Shown: positions 8,608 to 18,300 of the stretch, piece after piece
How positions within the stretch are numbered: position 1 is the stretch's first letter
How the letters are laid out: each line of letters begins with the position of its first letter
Source: Pseudomonas sp. UBA5706
GTDB taxonomy: Bacteria; Pseudomonadota; Gammaproteobacteria; Pseudomonadales; Pseudomonadaceae
Direction: 5' to 3'
DNA: 64,000 nt
Assembly (NCBI RefSeq): GCF_002419965.1
Contig: NZ_DIHC01000001.1
Location: forward strand, 1 to 64,000
The notes under the pieces: generated by a model
What the model was told of the DNA's origin: nothing
The model's input: only the letters and a program-made list of their open reading frames with translations
The model's database searches: none
Position numbers and translations under genes: made by a program

Positions 8608-9391
8608 ACACGGCCCCGTCGGGCTGTACCACCGCGTGGTGGTGTACATCCTGTTCCTGATTCTGCTGGCGCCGCTGCTGGGCACCTTCGTGTACTCGAT
8701 CGCCACCAGTTGGTCGGCAACGATTCTCCCCGCCGGGCTGACTTATAAATGGTACGTGGCGTTGTGGAGCGATCCGCGTTTTCTGATGGCCTTCGCCCAA
8801 TCGCTGCTGGTCTGCGTTGGCGCGCTGATCCTGTCGGTGGTGCTAATTCTGCCGCTGCTGTTTGTGGTGCACTATCACTTCCCGAAACTCGACGCGCTGA
8901 TGAACATCCTGATCCTGCTGCCGTTCGCCGTACCGCCCGTGGTGTCCTCAGTGGGCCTGTTGCAGCTTTACGGTTCCGGGCCGCTGGCGATGGTCGGCAC
9001 GCCTTGGATTCTGATCGGCTGCTACTTCACCATCGCCTTGCCATTCATGTATCGGGCAATCACCAACAATTTGCAGGCAATTAACCTCGTCGACCTGATG
9101 GACGCCGCGCAATTGCTCGGCGCCAACACGTTTCAGGCGGCGTTTCTGGTGGTGCTGCCGAATCTGCGCAAAGGCCTGATGATCGCCTTGCTGCTGTCGT
9201 TCTCCTTCCTGTTCGGCGAGTTCGTGTTCGCCAACCTGCTGGTGGGCACGCGTTACGAGACGCTGCAGGTCTACCTTAACAACATGCGTAACAGCAGCGG
9301 CCATTTCAACAGTGCGCTGGTGATTTCCTACTTCCTCTTCGTGTTGCTGCTGACCTGGGCGGCCAACCGACTGAACAAGGACAAAGACTGA
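8594..9391 (+). CDS. ABC transporter permease 2
   Basis: 265-aa inner-membrane permease with about six helices. Its coupling loop is MDAAQLLGANTFQAAFLVVL near residues 175-195. It overlaps permease 1 by 14 bp and has AAGAGGAGC as ribosome site inside that gene. It pairs with permease 1 and the ATPase encoded immediately after. Confidence 0.9.
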   Translation: MSRAEHGPVGLYHRVVVYILFLILLAPLLGTFVYSIATSWSATILPAGLTYKWYVALWSDPRFLMAFAQSLLVCVGALILSVVLILPLLFVVHYHFPKLDALMNILILLPFAVPPVVSSVGLLQLYGSGPLAMVGTPWILIGCYFTIALPFMYRAITNNLQAINLVDLMDAAQLLGANTFQAAFLVVLPNLRKGLMIALLLSFSFLFGEFVFANLLVGTRYETLQVYLNNMRNSSGHFNSALVISYFLFVLLLTWAANRLNKDKD

Positions 9392-9392
9392 C

Positions 9393-10382
9393 ATGAGCTT
9401 CGTCACTGTCGAAAACCTGCAAAAGAACTACGCCAGCACCGCCGTCTTCAGCGATATCAACTGCGTGATCAACAAGGGCGAATTCGTCACCTTGCTCGGT
9501 CCTTCCGGCTGCGGCAAATCCACCCTGCTGCGCTGCATCGCCGGGCTGACCTCGGTCACCCGCGGCAGGATCTTTCTCGATGGCAAAAACATCGTTCCGG
9601 TGTCAGCGCAAAAACGTGGCATCGGCATGGTGTTCCAGAGCTACGCGCTGTTTCCCAACATGAACGTGGAGCAGAACGTCGCCTTCGGACTGCGCATGCA
9701 AAAGGTCAGCGCCGAAGAAACCAGGCAACGCGTCGCCGAAGTGCTGAAGATGGTGGAGCTGAATGAACTGGCCAAGCGTTATCCGCACCAGATGTCCGGT
9801 GGGCAATGTCAGCGCGTAGCGTTGGCGCGCTCACTGGTGACTCGCCCTCGCCTGTTGCTACTGGATGAGCCCCTGTCGGCACTGGACGCGCGGATTCGCA
9901 AACACCTGCGCGAACAGATTCGCGCCATTCAGCAGGAACTGGGCCTGACGACCATTTTCGTGACTCACGATCAGGAAGAGGCGCTGACCCTGTCCGACCG
10001 CATCTTCCTGATGAACCAGGGCCGGATCGTGCAGAGCGGCGACGCGGAAACCCTGTACACCGCGCCGGTCGATGCATTTGCCGCAGGCTTCATCGGCAAC
10101 TACAACCTGCTCGAACCGGATGACGCCAGCCGCCTGATGCAGCGCCCGATCAACAGCCGCGTGGCGATCCGCCCGGAAGCGATTCAACTGAGCCTGACCG
10201 GCGCCCTGGAAGGCGAAGTGCGCAGCCACAGCCTGCTGGGCAATGTGATTCGCTATCGCGTGCAGGCACATGGCGTGGAACTGGTGGTCGACGTGCTCAA
10301 CCGTTCGGCCAACGACTTGCACCCCAACGGTCGACGCGTCACCCTGTACATCGAAGCGTCGGCGCTGTGTGAAGTCGCTTAA
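9393..10382 (+). CDS. ABC transporter ATP-binding protein
   Basis: 329-aa importer ATPase. Walker A is GPSGCGKST, the signature MSGGQCQRVALARSL, Walker B LLLLDEPLSALD, and the switch histidine lies in FVTHDQEE. A C-terminal TOBE-like regulatory domain runs from about residue 235 (VAIRPEAIQLS onward). It starts one base after the permease 2 stop. The domain plan is that of spermidine/iron/AEP-type (MalK-like) ATPases. It ends the import operon, as a hairpin follows. Confidence 0.93.
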   Translation: MSFVTVENLQKNYASTAVFSDINCVINKGEFVTLLGPSGCGKSTLLRCIAGLTSVTRGRIFLDGKNIVPVSAQKRGIGMVFQSYALFPNMNVEQNVAFGLRMQKVSAEETRQRVAEVLKMVELNELAKRYPHQMSGGQCQRVALARSLVTRPRLLLLDEPLSALDARIRKHLREQIRAIQQELGLTTIFVTHDQEEALTLSDRIFLMNQGRIVQSGDAETLYTAPVDAFAAGFIGNYNLLEPDDASRLMQRPINSRVAIRPEAIQLSLTGALEGEVRSHSLLGNVIRYRVQAHGVELVVDVLNRSANDLHPNGRRVTLYIEASALCEVA

Positions 10383-10402
10383 AAAGAGTAGCGATGAGTG
10401 AC

Positions 10403-10456
10403 GAGCTGCAAGCCACAAGAAAAAGCCGGATAACTGCGGTTCCCTCTTGCAGCTCG
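10403..10456 (+). terminator. Hairpin after the import operon
   Basis: Perfect 10-bp inverted repeat GAGCTGCAAG (10403-10412) / CTTGCAGCTC (10447-10456), separated by 34 bp. GAGCTGCAAG-type repeats are common intergenic elements in P. syringae-group genomes. It may end the ABC operon, though no T-run follows. Confidence 0.5.
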
Positions 10457-10522
10457 CCGCTCGAAACCTGCCACTGTGCGCCGTACACCGGCCCCATCGA
10501 CAATGTTTTAAGGAGCGCGCGC

Positions 10523-11176
10523 ATGGCGCTAGCCATTTTTGACCTGGACGAAACCCTGATTCACGGCGACTGCTCAAGCCTCTGGAGCGAGCAGATGGGC
10601 CGGCTGGGCTGGGTCGATCCCGAGTCGTTCATGAACAAAGACCATGAGCTGATGGAGGCCTACAGCAAGGGCGAGCTGGCGATGGAGGACTACATGGTCT
10701 TCAGCCTGGATCCGATGATTGGCCGCACGCCGCAGGAGGTGGAGTTCCTGGTGGGCCCGTGGGTCGAGGACTTCATCGAGCCGATCATCTTCAGCGACGC
10801 GACCAAAGCCATCGCTCAACACCGTGCCGCCGGCGACCGCATCCTGATCATTTCCGCCTCCGGCGTGCATCTGGTAAAAGCCATCGCCGAGCGCATCGGC
10901 GTCGATGACGTGCTGGCCATCGACCTGGACACCACCCACGGTGTCTACAACGGCAAGACCACAGGCGTGCTGACCTACCGCGAAGGCAAGATCACTCGCC
11001 TGCTGCAGTGGCTGGATCAGGAAGGCGAAAACCTCGAAGGCGCGAGTTTCTATTCCGATTCGCGCAATGATTTACCGCTGCTGCAGAAGGTGGACTTTCC
11101 CCATGCAGTCAATCCCGACCCTGCGTTGCGCGAGGCTGCAGAAGAGGCCGGATGGCCGATTCATCACTGGAAATAG
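10523..11176 (+). CDS. HAD-IB family (SerB-like) phosphatase
   Basis: 217-aa cytoplasmic haloacid-dehalogenase-superfamily hydrolase. Motif I is FDLDETLIHGD (nucleophile Asp near residue 7), motif II ILIISASG, and motifs III/IV lie in the region to SDSRNDLPLL. It has the helical C1 cap expected for HAD-IB proteins. An in-frame ATG exists at 10394, but the extension crosses the hairpin. The ATG at 10523 follows AAGGAGCGCGCGC and begins exactly at the family's conserved N-terminus. Whether it functions with the preceding phosphorus locus is not shown; the hairpin suggests a separate unit. Confidence 0.9.
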   Translation: MALAIFDLDETLIHGDCSSLWSEQMGRLGWVDPESFMNKDHELMEAYSKGELAMEDYMVFSLDPMIGRTPQEVEFLVGPWVEDFIEPIIFSDATKAIAQHRAAGDRILIISASGVHLVKAIAERIGVDDVLAIDLDTTHGVYNGKTTGVLTYREGKITRLLQWLDQEGENLEGASFYSDSRNDLPLLQKVDFPHAVNPDPALREAAEEAGWPIHHWK

Positions 11177-11212
11177 CGCGCCAAGGCTGAACCGGTTGCG
11201 CAGAAAACGGCC

Positions 11213-11313
11213 CGACCAACGGTAGCAAAACCTGTCATTTCTAACAGTAGGCAAAATTCCCGAAGCGGCGCTCAATGACTTCTACGAGCAATCGACAGGA
11301 GTCAGATGCCATG
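11213..11313 (+). repeat. Duplicated leader, copy 1
   Basis: 98 bp preceding the ATG at 11311 that align without gaps to 12510-12607 before the ATG at 12608. About 84 of 98 positions are identical by eye. It includes CTGTCATTTCTAACAG (11232-11247), an AAGCGGCGCTCAATGA block and the ribosome site ACAGGAGTC. It is a shared regulatory leader of two Ig-like genes. Confidence 0.85.
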
Positions 11314-12105
11314 GTCACATCATCCACGCAACTTTCCCGATTCTCCAACGCCGCCGGCGCGGCGACCGAAGTGGACATTTTTGAAGGCGACACATTCCAG
11401 CAACGGGTGCCTGTCAATGCCGACGGCACATGGTCGGCAACACTTTCGGCATTGTCTGTGATGCGCCATGTATTGACGGCCAGAATTGCCGAGATTATTT
11501 CCGAGCCAAGAATCTTCTCCGTCGAGGAGGCCATACCGCCGCTTGTACTGGATACTTCGCCGGTCACACTGCAGACAATGCTCTATGTAATCACCAGTGG
11601 TAGCGTATCCACTCTTCCAACCTATCCAAGTGGCTCAACAGTCACTCGCACCGCCTCGGGCGGGCGGCCAAGTTATACCTACCTTTCATCCAACAGTGCG
11701 GTTGCAGACGTTTCTGCAAATGGACTGGTCAGCCCTCGCAGCAATGGCACCGCCACGATCACCGCCCGCGATGGCGTTGGGCAGTCCAAGAGCTACTCCG
11801 TCACGGTGCTTAACGTCTGGAAGGCCGAATACATCGGTGACTTTATCTACAGAGGTGCCACAGGCTACCAAAAACCAGGAGGGCATCTACCGACCCGAGC
11901 CGAAGTCGCGGCAATCGGCGCTCAGTTTACAGGACGATGGGAGGCCACTGGTGCGCCGGCCAAGCTGTATTGGACCAGCGAATTAGCCGGCTCAAGTGCC
12001 ATTGGCTCTTACTACTGGCTTAGGCACCCGACGACGGGGCAGGAAGCCTCCAACCTGACTAATGGCGTATTCCCGGTATTTTCCGTGTTCCCCAAAAACA
12101 CATGA
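11311..12105 (+). CDS. Short Ig-like/BIG2-type protein, likely internal-deletion derivative
   Basis: 264-aa protein. A few leader-type residues run directly into a partial Ig-like repeat (VDIFEGDTFQQRVPVNADG, about residues 20-75). A BIG2-like domain follows (YTYLSSNSAVADVSANG, to about residue 165). The C-terminal cap has LPTRAEVAAIGAQF and LYWTSE. The BIG2-like domain and cap match the last part of the 1500-aa protein at 15358-19860, and the upstream 98 bp match those of the next gene. It therefore looks like the two ends of a long gene joined by a deletion. No Sec signal or membrane segment is visible. The ATG at 11311 is chosen because ACAGGAGTC precedes it and it aligns with 12608; an in-frame ATG at 11275 lies in the leader. 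Function unknown. Confidence 0.75.
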   Translation: MVTSSTQLSRFSNAAGAATEVDIFEGDTFQQRVPVNADGTWSATLSALSVMRHVLTARIAEIISEPRIFSVEEAIPPLVLDTSPVTLQTMLYVITSGSVSTLPTYPSGSTVTRTASGGRPSYTYLSSNSAVADVSANGLVSPRSNGTATITARDGVGQSKSYSVTVLNVWKAEYIGDFIYRGATGYQKPGGHLPTRAEVAAIGAQFTGRWEATGAPAKLYWTSELAGSSAIGSYYWLRHPTTGQEASNLTNGVFPVFSVFPKNT

Positions 12106-12607
12106 CGTCGCGCAGTATCGGTTGCAGTAGATGTTCGATCTTCGCGCGCAGCTTCAAAAGCTCGGCGCCTCAAACTGCCCTCGCTGCCCACTGATGCGAC
12201 CTTGGCGGCATAAGCCTGGCTGCCGAGCTTCAAAAGGTACTTGCACCATTGTGCTGAAAGTAGCCCTGGTTCCCGCCGGCAGAGGCGCTTAAGGCATCGA
12301 CCGACCAACTGAATCCATGGCCTCGCCCAGCTGCTACCGTTCCGAGCCACGCGCACTGTGGTCAATGGCTGCTTCCTGGACCAGACAGGGCGGATTTTAC
12401 ATAGCCGACGCACCACAGAGGTTTCAGGGAAGCGACGGCAATCACCACACCGAGGTTGCACATTTGAGGAACATCAGCGTCCTGGACTGTCCCGTTCAAT
12501 TGACCCAGCCGACCAACGGCAGCAAAACCTGTCATTTCTGACAGTAGGCAAACTTCCGTAAGCGGCGCTCAATGATTTCTGCGATCAACCGACAGGAGTC
12601 CACCGCA
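12106..12607. other. Gene-free spacer with second leader copy
   Basis: About 500 bp between two Ig-like genes. The last 98 bp are the duplicated leader. In the first 400 bp I recognise no protein on either strand, only a short inverted repeat (AAGCTCGGC near 12156, GCCGAGCTT near 12221). It could be remnant DNA of an earlier gene end or insertion. A minus-strand open frame here has no recognisable motif. Confidence 0.5.
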
Positions 12608-12610
12608 ATG
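12510..12610 (+). repeat. Duplicated leader, copy 2
   Basis: Gap-free match of about 86% to 11213-11310. It carries a perfect palindrome CTGTCATTTCTGACAG (12529-12544) placed 63 bp before the gap in front of its ATG, the same spacing as in copy 1. It ends in the ribosome site ACAGGAGTCC before the ATG at 12608. Confidence 0.85.
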
Positions 12611-15234
12611 GCAACCACCCCCCGCAACACCTCGAGTTCCTCCGCTTCGACCTACGTCGCAGTCCCGCCCGAAATTCCTGGTGGCATCCGCCTGGGCACC
12701 CCGCCTGCCGACCCTGGTGAAGATCTGTGGGGAGTCAACCATGGAGCGGCGCTGGATAACTTTCCCAAGCAAGGGCTGCAGTTATACATCCCGCCCTGGG
12801 CCCGCATGGCCGCAGGGGACAGCTTCACTGTGTGGATGGACAACATACAGGTAGCCGGTGAACGCGTTATGCCCGGCCAGGTAGACCAGCGTGTCACCAC
12901 CTTTATTCCTGCTGGGTTACTGCAGGGAGGTCCTCAAAAAAAAACCCTTCAGTACATCCTGATACGCCTGTCTCAGAACCCAGAAAACTCTGCCGAGAGA
13001 AACATTTACGTCAAACTCGATCGTCCCGGAGGACAAGATCAGGACGGAGATATTCCCGGGCATTCCGAACTGAGATTTTCGCTGCCCGACGAAATAGTCA
13101 ACGATGGCGTAGACGCTGACGCTGCGAAAAAAGGCGTGCAAATCACTGTTCAGCCTTATCCGAACATGGCTGAGCTTGACGAGGTAAACTGTCCTGGGGT
13201 GGCGTGTTCGTCTACCACCTGGTGCAAAAGGAGCAAGTCGGCGAGCCGATCGTCATCATCGCCAATGAAGACACTATCAAGCAAGCGGGGGACTCGGGGG
13301 CAAACGGCCTGGCCGTGACCTATGAAGTGTATGACGTGGTGCACAACCGCTCGGAAGACTGGGCGGCGGAGGTTCGCATCGTCGTCGACGCGGGTAATTC
13401 GCGCCTGACAATCCCATTGGTCAAAGACACCATGAACAACGTTCTGGACCTGGACAAGTTGGGCGATCAGCCTGCAGTCGTTCAGATCATCGCATTGAGC
13501 AGACGCGGTGTGCTGAGCGCAGAGCTTCAGAGCCAGTTTGAAGCGTCGATCTCCAGTGCGTCCTTGGGCCGGGAAACGCTGGACAGTGTGCTCACCGTCA
13601 ACGCCGACTTCAATATAGGCGACAAAATCGTCGTGAGAGTAAGGGGTACGACGCTTGAAGGCATCGAGGTCGATCACGAAGCGCCGGAAAAGATCGTGGA
13701 TAACTTGCCATCCATTTACGAAATACCGATTCCCAATTCCATCGTCCGGCAACTGGCCAAAACTCAGGTCGTGTTTTCTTACCGCGTGATCCACCAGGAC
13801 AATTCTGAAGCCCAATCAAAAGGCGCGTTCATTCAGGTCATCGGCGAGCCTGTGCGCATGGCGGCACCGATTGCCAAGGACGCGGCACAGGGCGCCATCG
13901 ATCCCGACTTGACAAGCACTATCGTCGAAGTGCCGTGGGACGACAGCATGGCTGCCGGTGATGTGATCATCCTGAAGTGGGTGGGCACCCGTCCGGATCT
14001 TACCGTCTATGATCCGCAGCTACCTATCAAAACCATCACCAATGGAGAGGCCGCCAGCAAACAACCCCTCCTCTTGCTGGTCGAGGGTAGGCATTTGAAA
14101 GCTATTGAAGGCGGCACGCTGGAGCTGTATTACCAGTTGGGATCGTACGTCGATGGCTCTACCGTCATTCGCGAATCACTCCGCCTCCCGCTATTACACG
14201 TGGGCGAACCCAGAGCCGAATTGCCAGCACCCACTGTCTCTGGCGTGGTCGATGGCGTGATGGACCCGGGCCTGCTGCTGGCCACACTGACCGTACCGGT
14301 TTACACCCACAAAGCCGTCGGCGACGAGGTGCACCGCCTGTGGAATGGCAGTCAAAGCGGCCAGGACGCAGACTGGGTAACAGTCAACGAGTATACGAAA
14401 GACCTTCCTACCCCGTTCACCATCAGTGGGTCGTTGATCAAGCCAAACGAAGGCGGCAGTGTCCAAGCCTCCTATTGGGTGATTCGCAAAGAAGGTAACC
14501 GGCGCAGTGATTCGGACTTGACCGTCTTCAATGTGGGAGCGCCTGTAGGAGTCGATCCGCCCACTGTCAGCAGTGTTAAAGATTCAAACGGCACCGAAAT
14601 TCCGGAAATGGGCAGCACCTTTGATACCAGCGTTACTGTCACAGGCACCGCACCGCCCAACCAGGAAGTTGAGGTCTTCGATAGGGATGTCACCAAAGGC
14701 AAGGCCACGGCCAACTCAAGCGGCGATTGGAACAAACAACTAACCGACCTGGCCACGGGCAGCCATGCCGTCAAGGCGGTGGCGCAATACGGCAACGGCG
14801 CGCAATCGCCCGTGCGCAGCTTTACGGTCGCTGTGGCGGTGACACCCACCATCAGCAGCATCAAAGATTCGGCTAGCGTCGAAATTCCCGCCAACGGATC
14901 CACCTTCGATACCAGCGTCACCGTTACCGGCACGGCAGCGGCCAATCAACAGGTCGAGGTGTTCGATGGCCAGGTTTCCAAAGGCACGGTCACAGTCAGT
15001 GCCAGCGGTACCTGGAGCAAAGCGCTGACCACGCTGACCGCAGGCAATCATGCCATCAAGGCGGTCGCGCAGTATGGCAGTGGCGTGCAATCGCCCGTGC
15101 GCAGCTTTACGGTGATCAGCGTTTCGGCCATTGCCATTAGGGATGTCAAGGACTCCAGTGGCGTGTCGATACCCGCCGGAGGCAGTACCACTGACACAAC
15201 GGTTACCGTCTCAGGCACCGTCACCTATTCCTGA
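12608..15234 (+). pseudogene. Frameshifted and C-truncated Ig-like repeat protein
   Basis: Two overlapping frames form one ancestral gene. The first part (to about 13189) encodes the same head domain as the 1500-aa protein: PWARMAAGDS, VKLDRPGG, PGHSELRF, then NDGVDADAAKKG. At 13187-13190, AACTG replaces an expected AACCTG; this one-base loss moves the sequence that should read LSWGGVFVYHLV into another frame. That frame continues to 15234 through modules containing GDVIILKWVGT and GDEVHRLWNG, then Ig-like repeats (SSVKDSNGTEIPEMGSTFDT, SSIKDSASVEIPANGSTFDT). It stops partway through a third repeat (SGTVTYS) without the BIG2-like region and cap. A run of nine A lies at 12936-12944. There is no signal peptide. 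A sequencing error at 13189 cannot be excluded. Confidence 0.8.
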
Positions 15235-15357
15235 ATAAAGGAACCATCAGGCAGCGAATGGGGGGCAGCAATTGCCCCTCTCTGCCCTGCACCCGCCGGT
15301 ACACGAAAGCAATGAGCCGGTCACACCAAGGATTCGCACCCCATAAGGAACCTGACC

Positions 15358-18300
15358 ATGCAACGTTACACCTCAACCTTGTTTCCCCCGGTCAACCGGG
15401 AACCCTCGACCCTGGCGCTGCGCCCAGTATTGATCGCTGGCCTCGTGACGCCGGTCGAGGACGGCGATGGCGGCGTCAACTTCAATATCGTTAACGACCC
15501 GTATGGCATGTTGGCCGCTGTGGACCCCTGGTCGCGCATGGCAGTGGGAGATCATGTCGATATCTACTGGGACACCGAGCGCGTCGCGCAAGGGGACGTG
15601 GGCCCTGACGATGTCAACGAACGCATGTTTTTCCTGTTGGACACCCAGCCAATCACAGCGGGCTGGGCCGAAAATGTTCACTACCGGCTGACACGACAGG
15701 GGTCGAGTACGCCGGAAGATTCAGTAGGTCTGCGGATCAGGGTCAAACTCGATTTCCCAGGGGGGCTGGACAGGGAACCGCATCTGCCTGGCCATTCGGA
15801 ACTCGCGGCCCCAGGCCTGCCCCAAGAGGTGATCGACAACGGCGTGGATGCCAGCTGGGCGGCGCGCGGGATACCGGCAGAAATCGCTGCCTACCCCGGC
15901 CGCGCGGCCTATGACACCATCAGACTGGTCTGGGGAGATGTGCCCCTGAACCATCGAGTCACCCCTGCCGAAGCCGCTGGCAGGGACCCCATTGTCATCA
16001 CGGTGGATCAGGCAACCGTTCTCGCGGCGGGGGATGCCCGCAACCTGCTGGTGCGCTATCAGGTGTACGACGAGGTTTGGAATTTCTCTTCGGACTGGTC
16101 GCGAAGTACCTATGTGGATGTCGAAGCAGGCGCTCAACGCCTCAACGCGCCGGTGATCAAGGACGCATTCAACGGCGTAATCGATCTGGGCCGCCTGGGG
16201 GCAGACGACGTCACTGTGCAAATCGTGATGATTGGCGCTCCGTTCGAGCGCAATGACACTGTCACCCTGACCTGGCTAGGCACTCCGGCCACGGGCGAGC
16301 CGGTGATTTATACCAAAGTGGTGGCGGTGACCAGTGTTCCGGCCGTCCTCGAGATATCAGTACCCAACGCCGACATCCGCGCAATCAATGGCGGCAATGG
16401 TCGGGCCACCTATGTGCTGACCAAGGCAAATGGTGATCCGCCTCAGTCCTCCAAACGCGCAACCGCCAGGGTCACCGGGCAGATTCCACTGCCGGCGCCC
16501 GCCGTGCTGGAAGCGGTCGGCAACACGCTGGACCCGACGCTGGACCGCGCCCACGTGCAGATTCCTGTCTACGATAAAATGGCCAACGGCGACCTCATCG
16601 ACATGATCTGGCTGGGCACCCAGCAGAACGGCGCGCCGCACCTCTACGAAGGTCAGCACATCGTTTCGGCCAGTGAAGTGGGGAATGTGATCTACATTCC
16701 GGTGCCCGAACACGACATCGCCATTCTGGCCAACGGCACGCTGGATGTCAGTTATCGGGTGTCCAACGACACACTCAGGCCACTGGATGTTCGTGTCTCC
16801 GACCACCTGAACCTGACCATCGCTCAACGCCGTGCCGAGTTGCCCGCTCCCTCGGTGGACGAGGCACCCGACGGCGTGCTGGATCCTGAACAGGTACCGA
16901 TTCATGCCACCTTACGAGTGCCTTACACCGGTACTGCCGTGGGCGATCTTTTAACCTGGTATTGGCAGGCGGAATCGCCTGATGGCACCGATCAGGATTC
17001 GATCCCCATCACCTACCCCATCGCCGGGCAACCCGTCACCTTCTTCATCCCGCGGGCGCTGATCGAGCCGAGCCTGAACACTATTGTAAAAGTGTTTTAC
17101 AGCCTCGAACTCGCCAGCACCGGCCAATTCCAGTATTCGCAGGTGCTGGACCTGACCATCGGCAAGCTGATCGGCGAATTGCCTGCGCCGCAAGTGCTTG
17201 AGGCCACCGGCACGGCGCTGGACCCGATGCAGGCTCTGAACGGCGCGACGGTACGTGTACGCTACGCCAGCATGGACCTCCAAGACGTCATCACCCTGAC
17301 CTGGCTAGGCAGCCCTGGAGCGGGTTCGCCGGCAGATCAGCAAGTGACGGGGTCAGCGACCGGCCAGGTCGATTTCCCGATTCCTGCGTCTGTCATCGGC
17401 GCCAACATCGGTCAGCGGGTCAGCGTGGTCTATAAGGTCAAGCGCTCGACGACAGAGAAGCAATCCGAGTTTCTGCTGCTCGACGTGACGCCCATTCCCG
17501 ACAGCCAACTGCCGACGCCGCTCATTGCTCAGGCCAATGCGCAAACCAAGGTCTTGAACCTGGCGACCTTTGTCGGCAACGCGACCACGACGGTGGCGAA
17601 ATGGCCCTTCATCGCAACAGGCCAGCGGGTGTGGCTGCGGCTCGAAGGCGTAACCGAGAGCGGCGGGCCGCACGCCATCGTACTACTTGACGGCGCCGAA
17701 CTGACCGGCGCGCAAATCGGCTCCGGCCTGTCCGAGAGCGTCCTGCGCACGGCGCTTGAGAAACTGGGGCAAGACACGACGCTCACCGTGGTGTGCAAGG
17801 TGGCGTTCAACGGCGTGGCCGATGAGTACAGCGCCTTGCCGCTCCCCATGTCGGTATATGAATTCAAGCTGCACCACGACTGGGTCACCCCGATCATCGT
17901 TAGCGTGAAGGACTCCAAAGGTGAAGTGACTGAGGGCGGGACGACGTTCGACATAAACCTGACCCTTAGCGGAACCGGAACCCTGGACACTGAACTGGAA
18001 ATGCTCGATGGGCCGACCCGCCTGACCACTGCCCACACCGACCTTAACGGCGCGTGGACAGTCGATCTGACCAACCAACGTCCCAAAGGCTACCGCATCA
18101 CGGCCAGGGCACTGGACGGCAGCGGCCTGGTGTCGCAACAGCGCACGTACGAAGTGCTTGCGAACATAACCCCGACTATCGAACAGGTGCGGGACTCTCG
18201 CGGCGCTCTGGGCAACGGCGGGACGACAGTCGATACCACGGTCGCAGCCTCCGGCAAAGCCGCGCCTAATGAGCAGGTTCAGGTGCTCGACGGGACAGCG

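Noticed and set aside
10394..10522. 43-residue extension of the HAD phosphatase
   Set aside because: It is encoded by the hairpin region. AAGGAG before 10523 and motif I at the start of that version decide the shorter start.
12012..12461. 149-aa minus-strand frame considered as a transposase remnant
   Set aside because: No DDE, integrase or zinc-finger motif and no terminal inverted repeats; kept only as unexplained spacer.
15262..15278. GGGGCA/TGCCCC hairpin after the broken Ig-like gene considered as a terminator
   Set aside because: Only six base pairs and no T-run.
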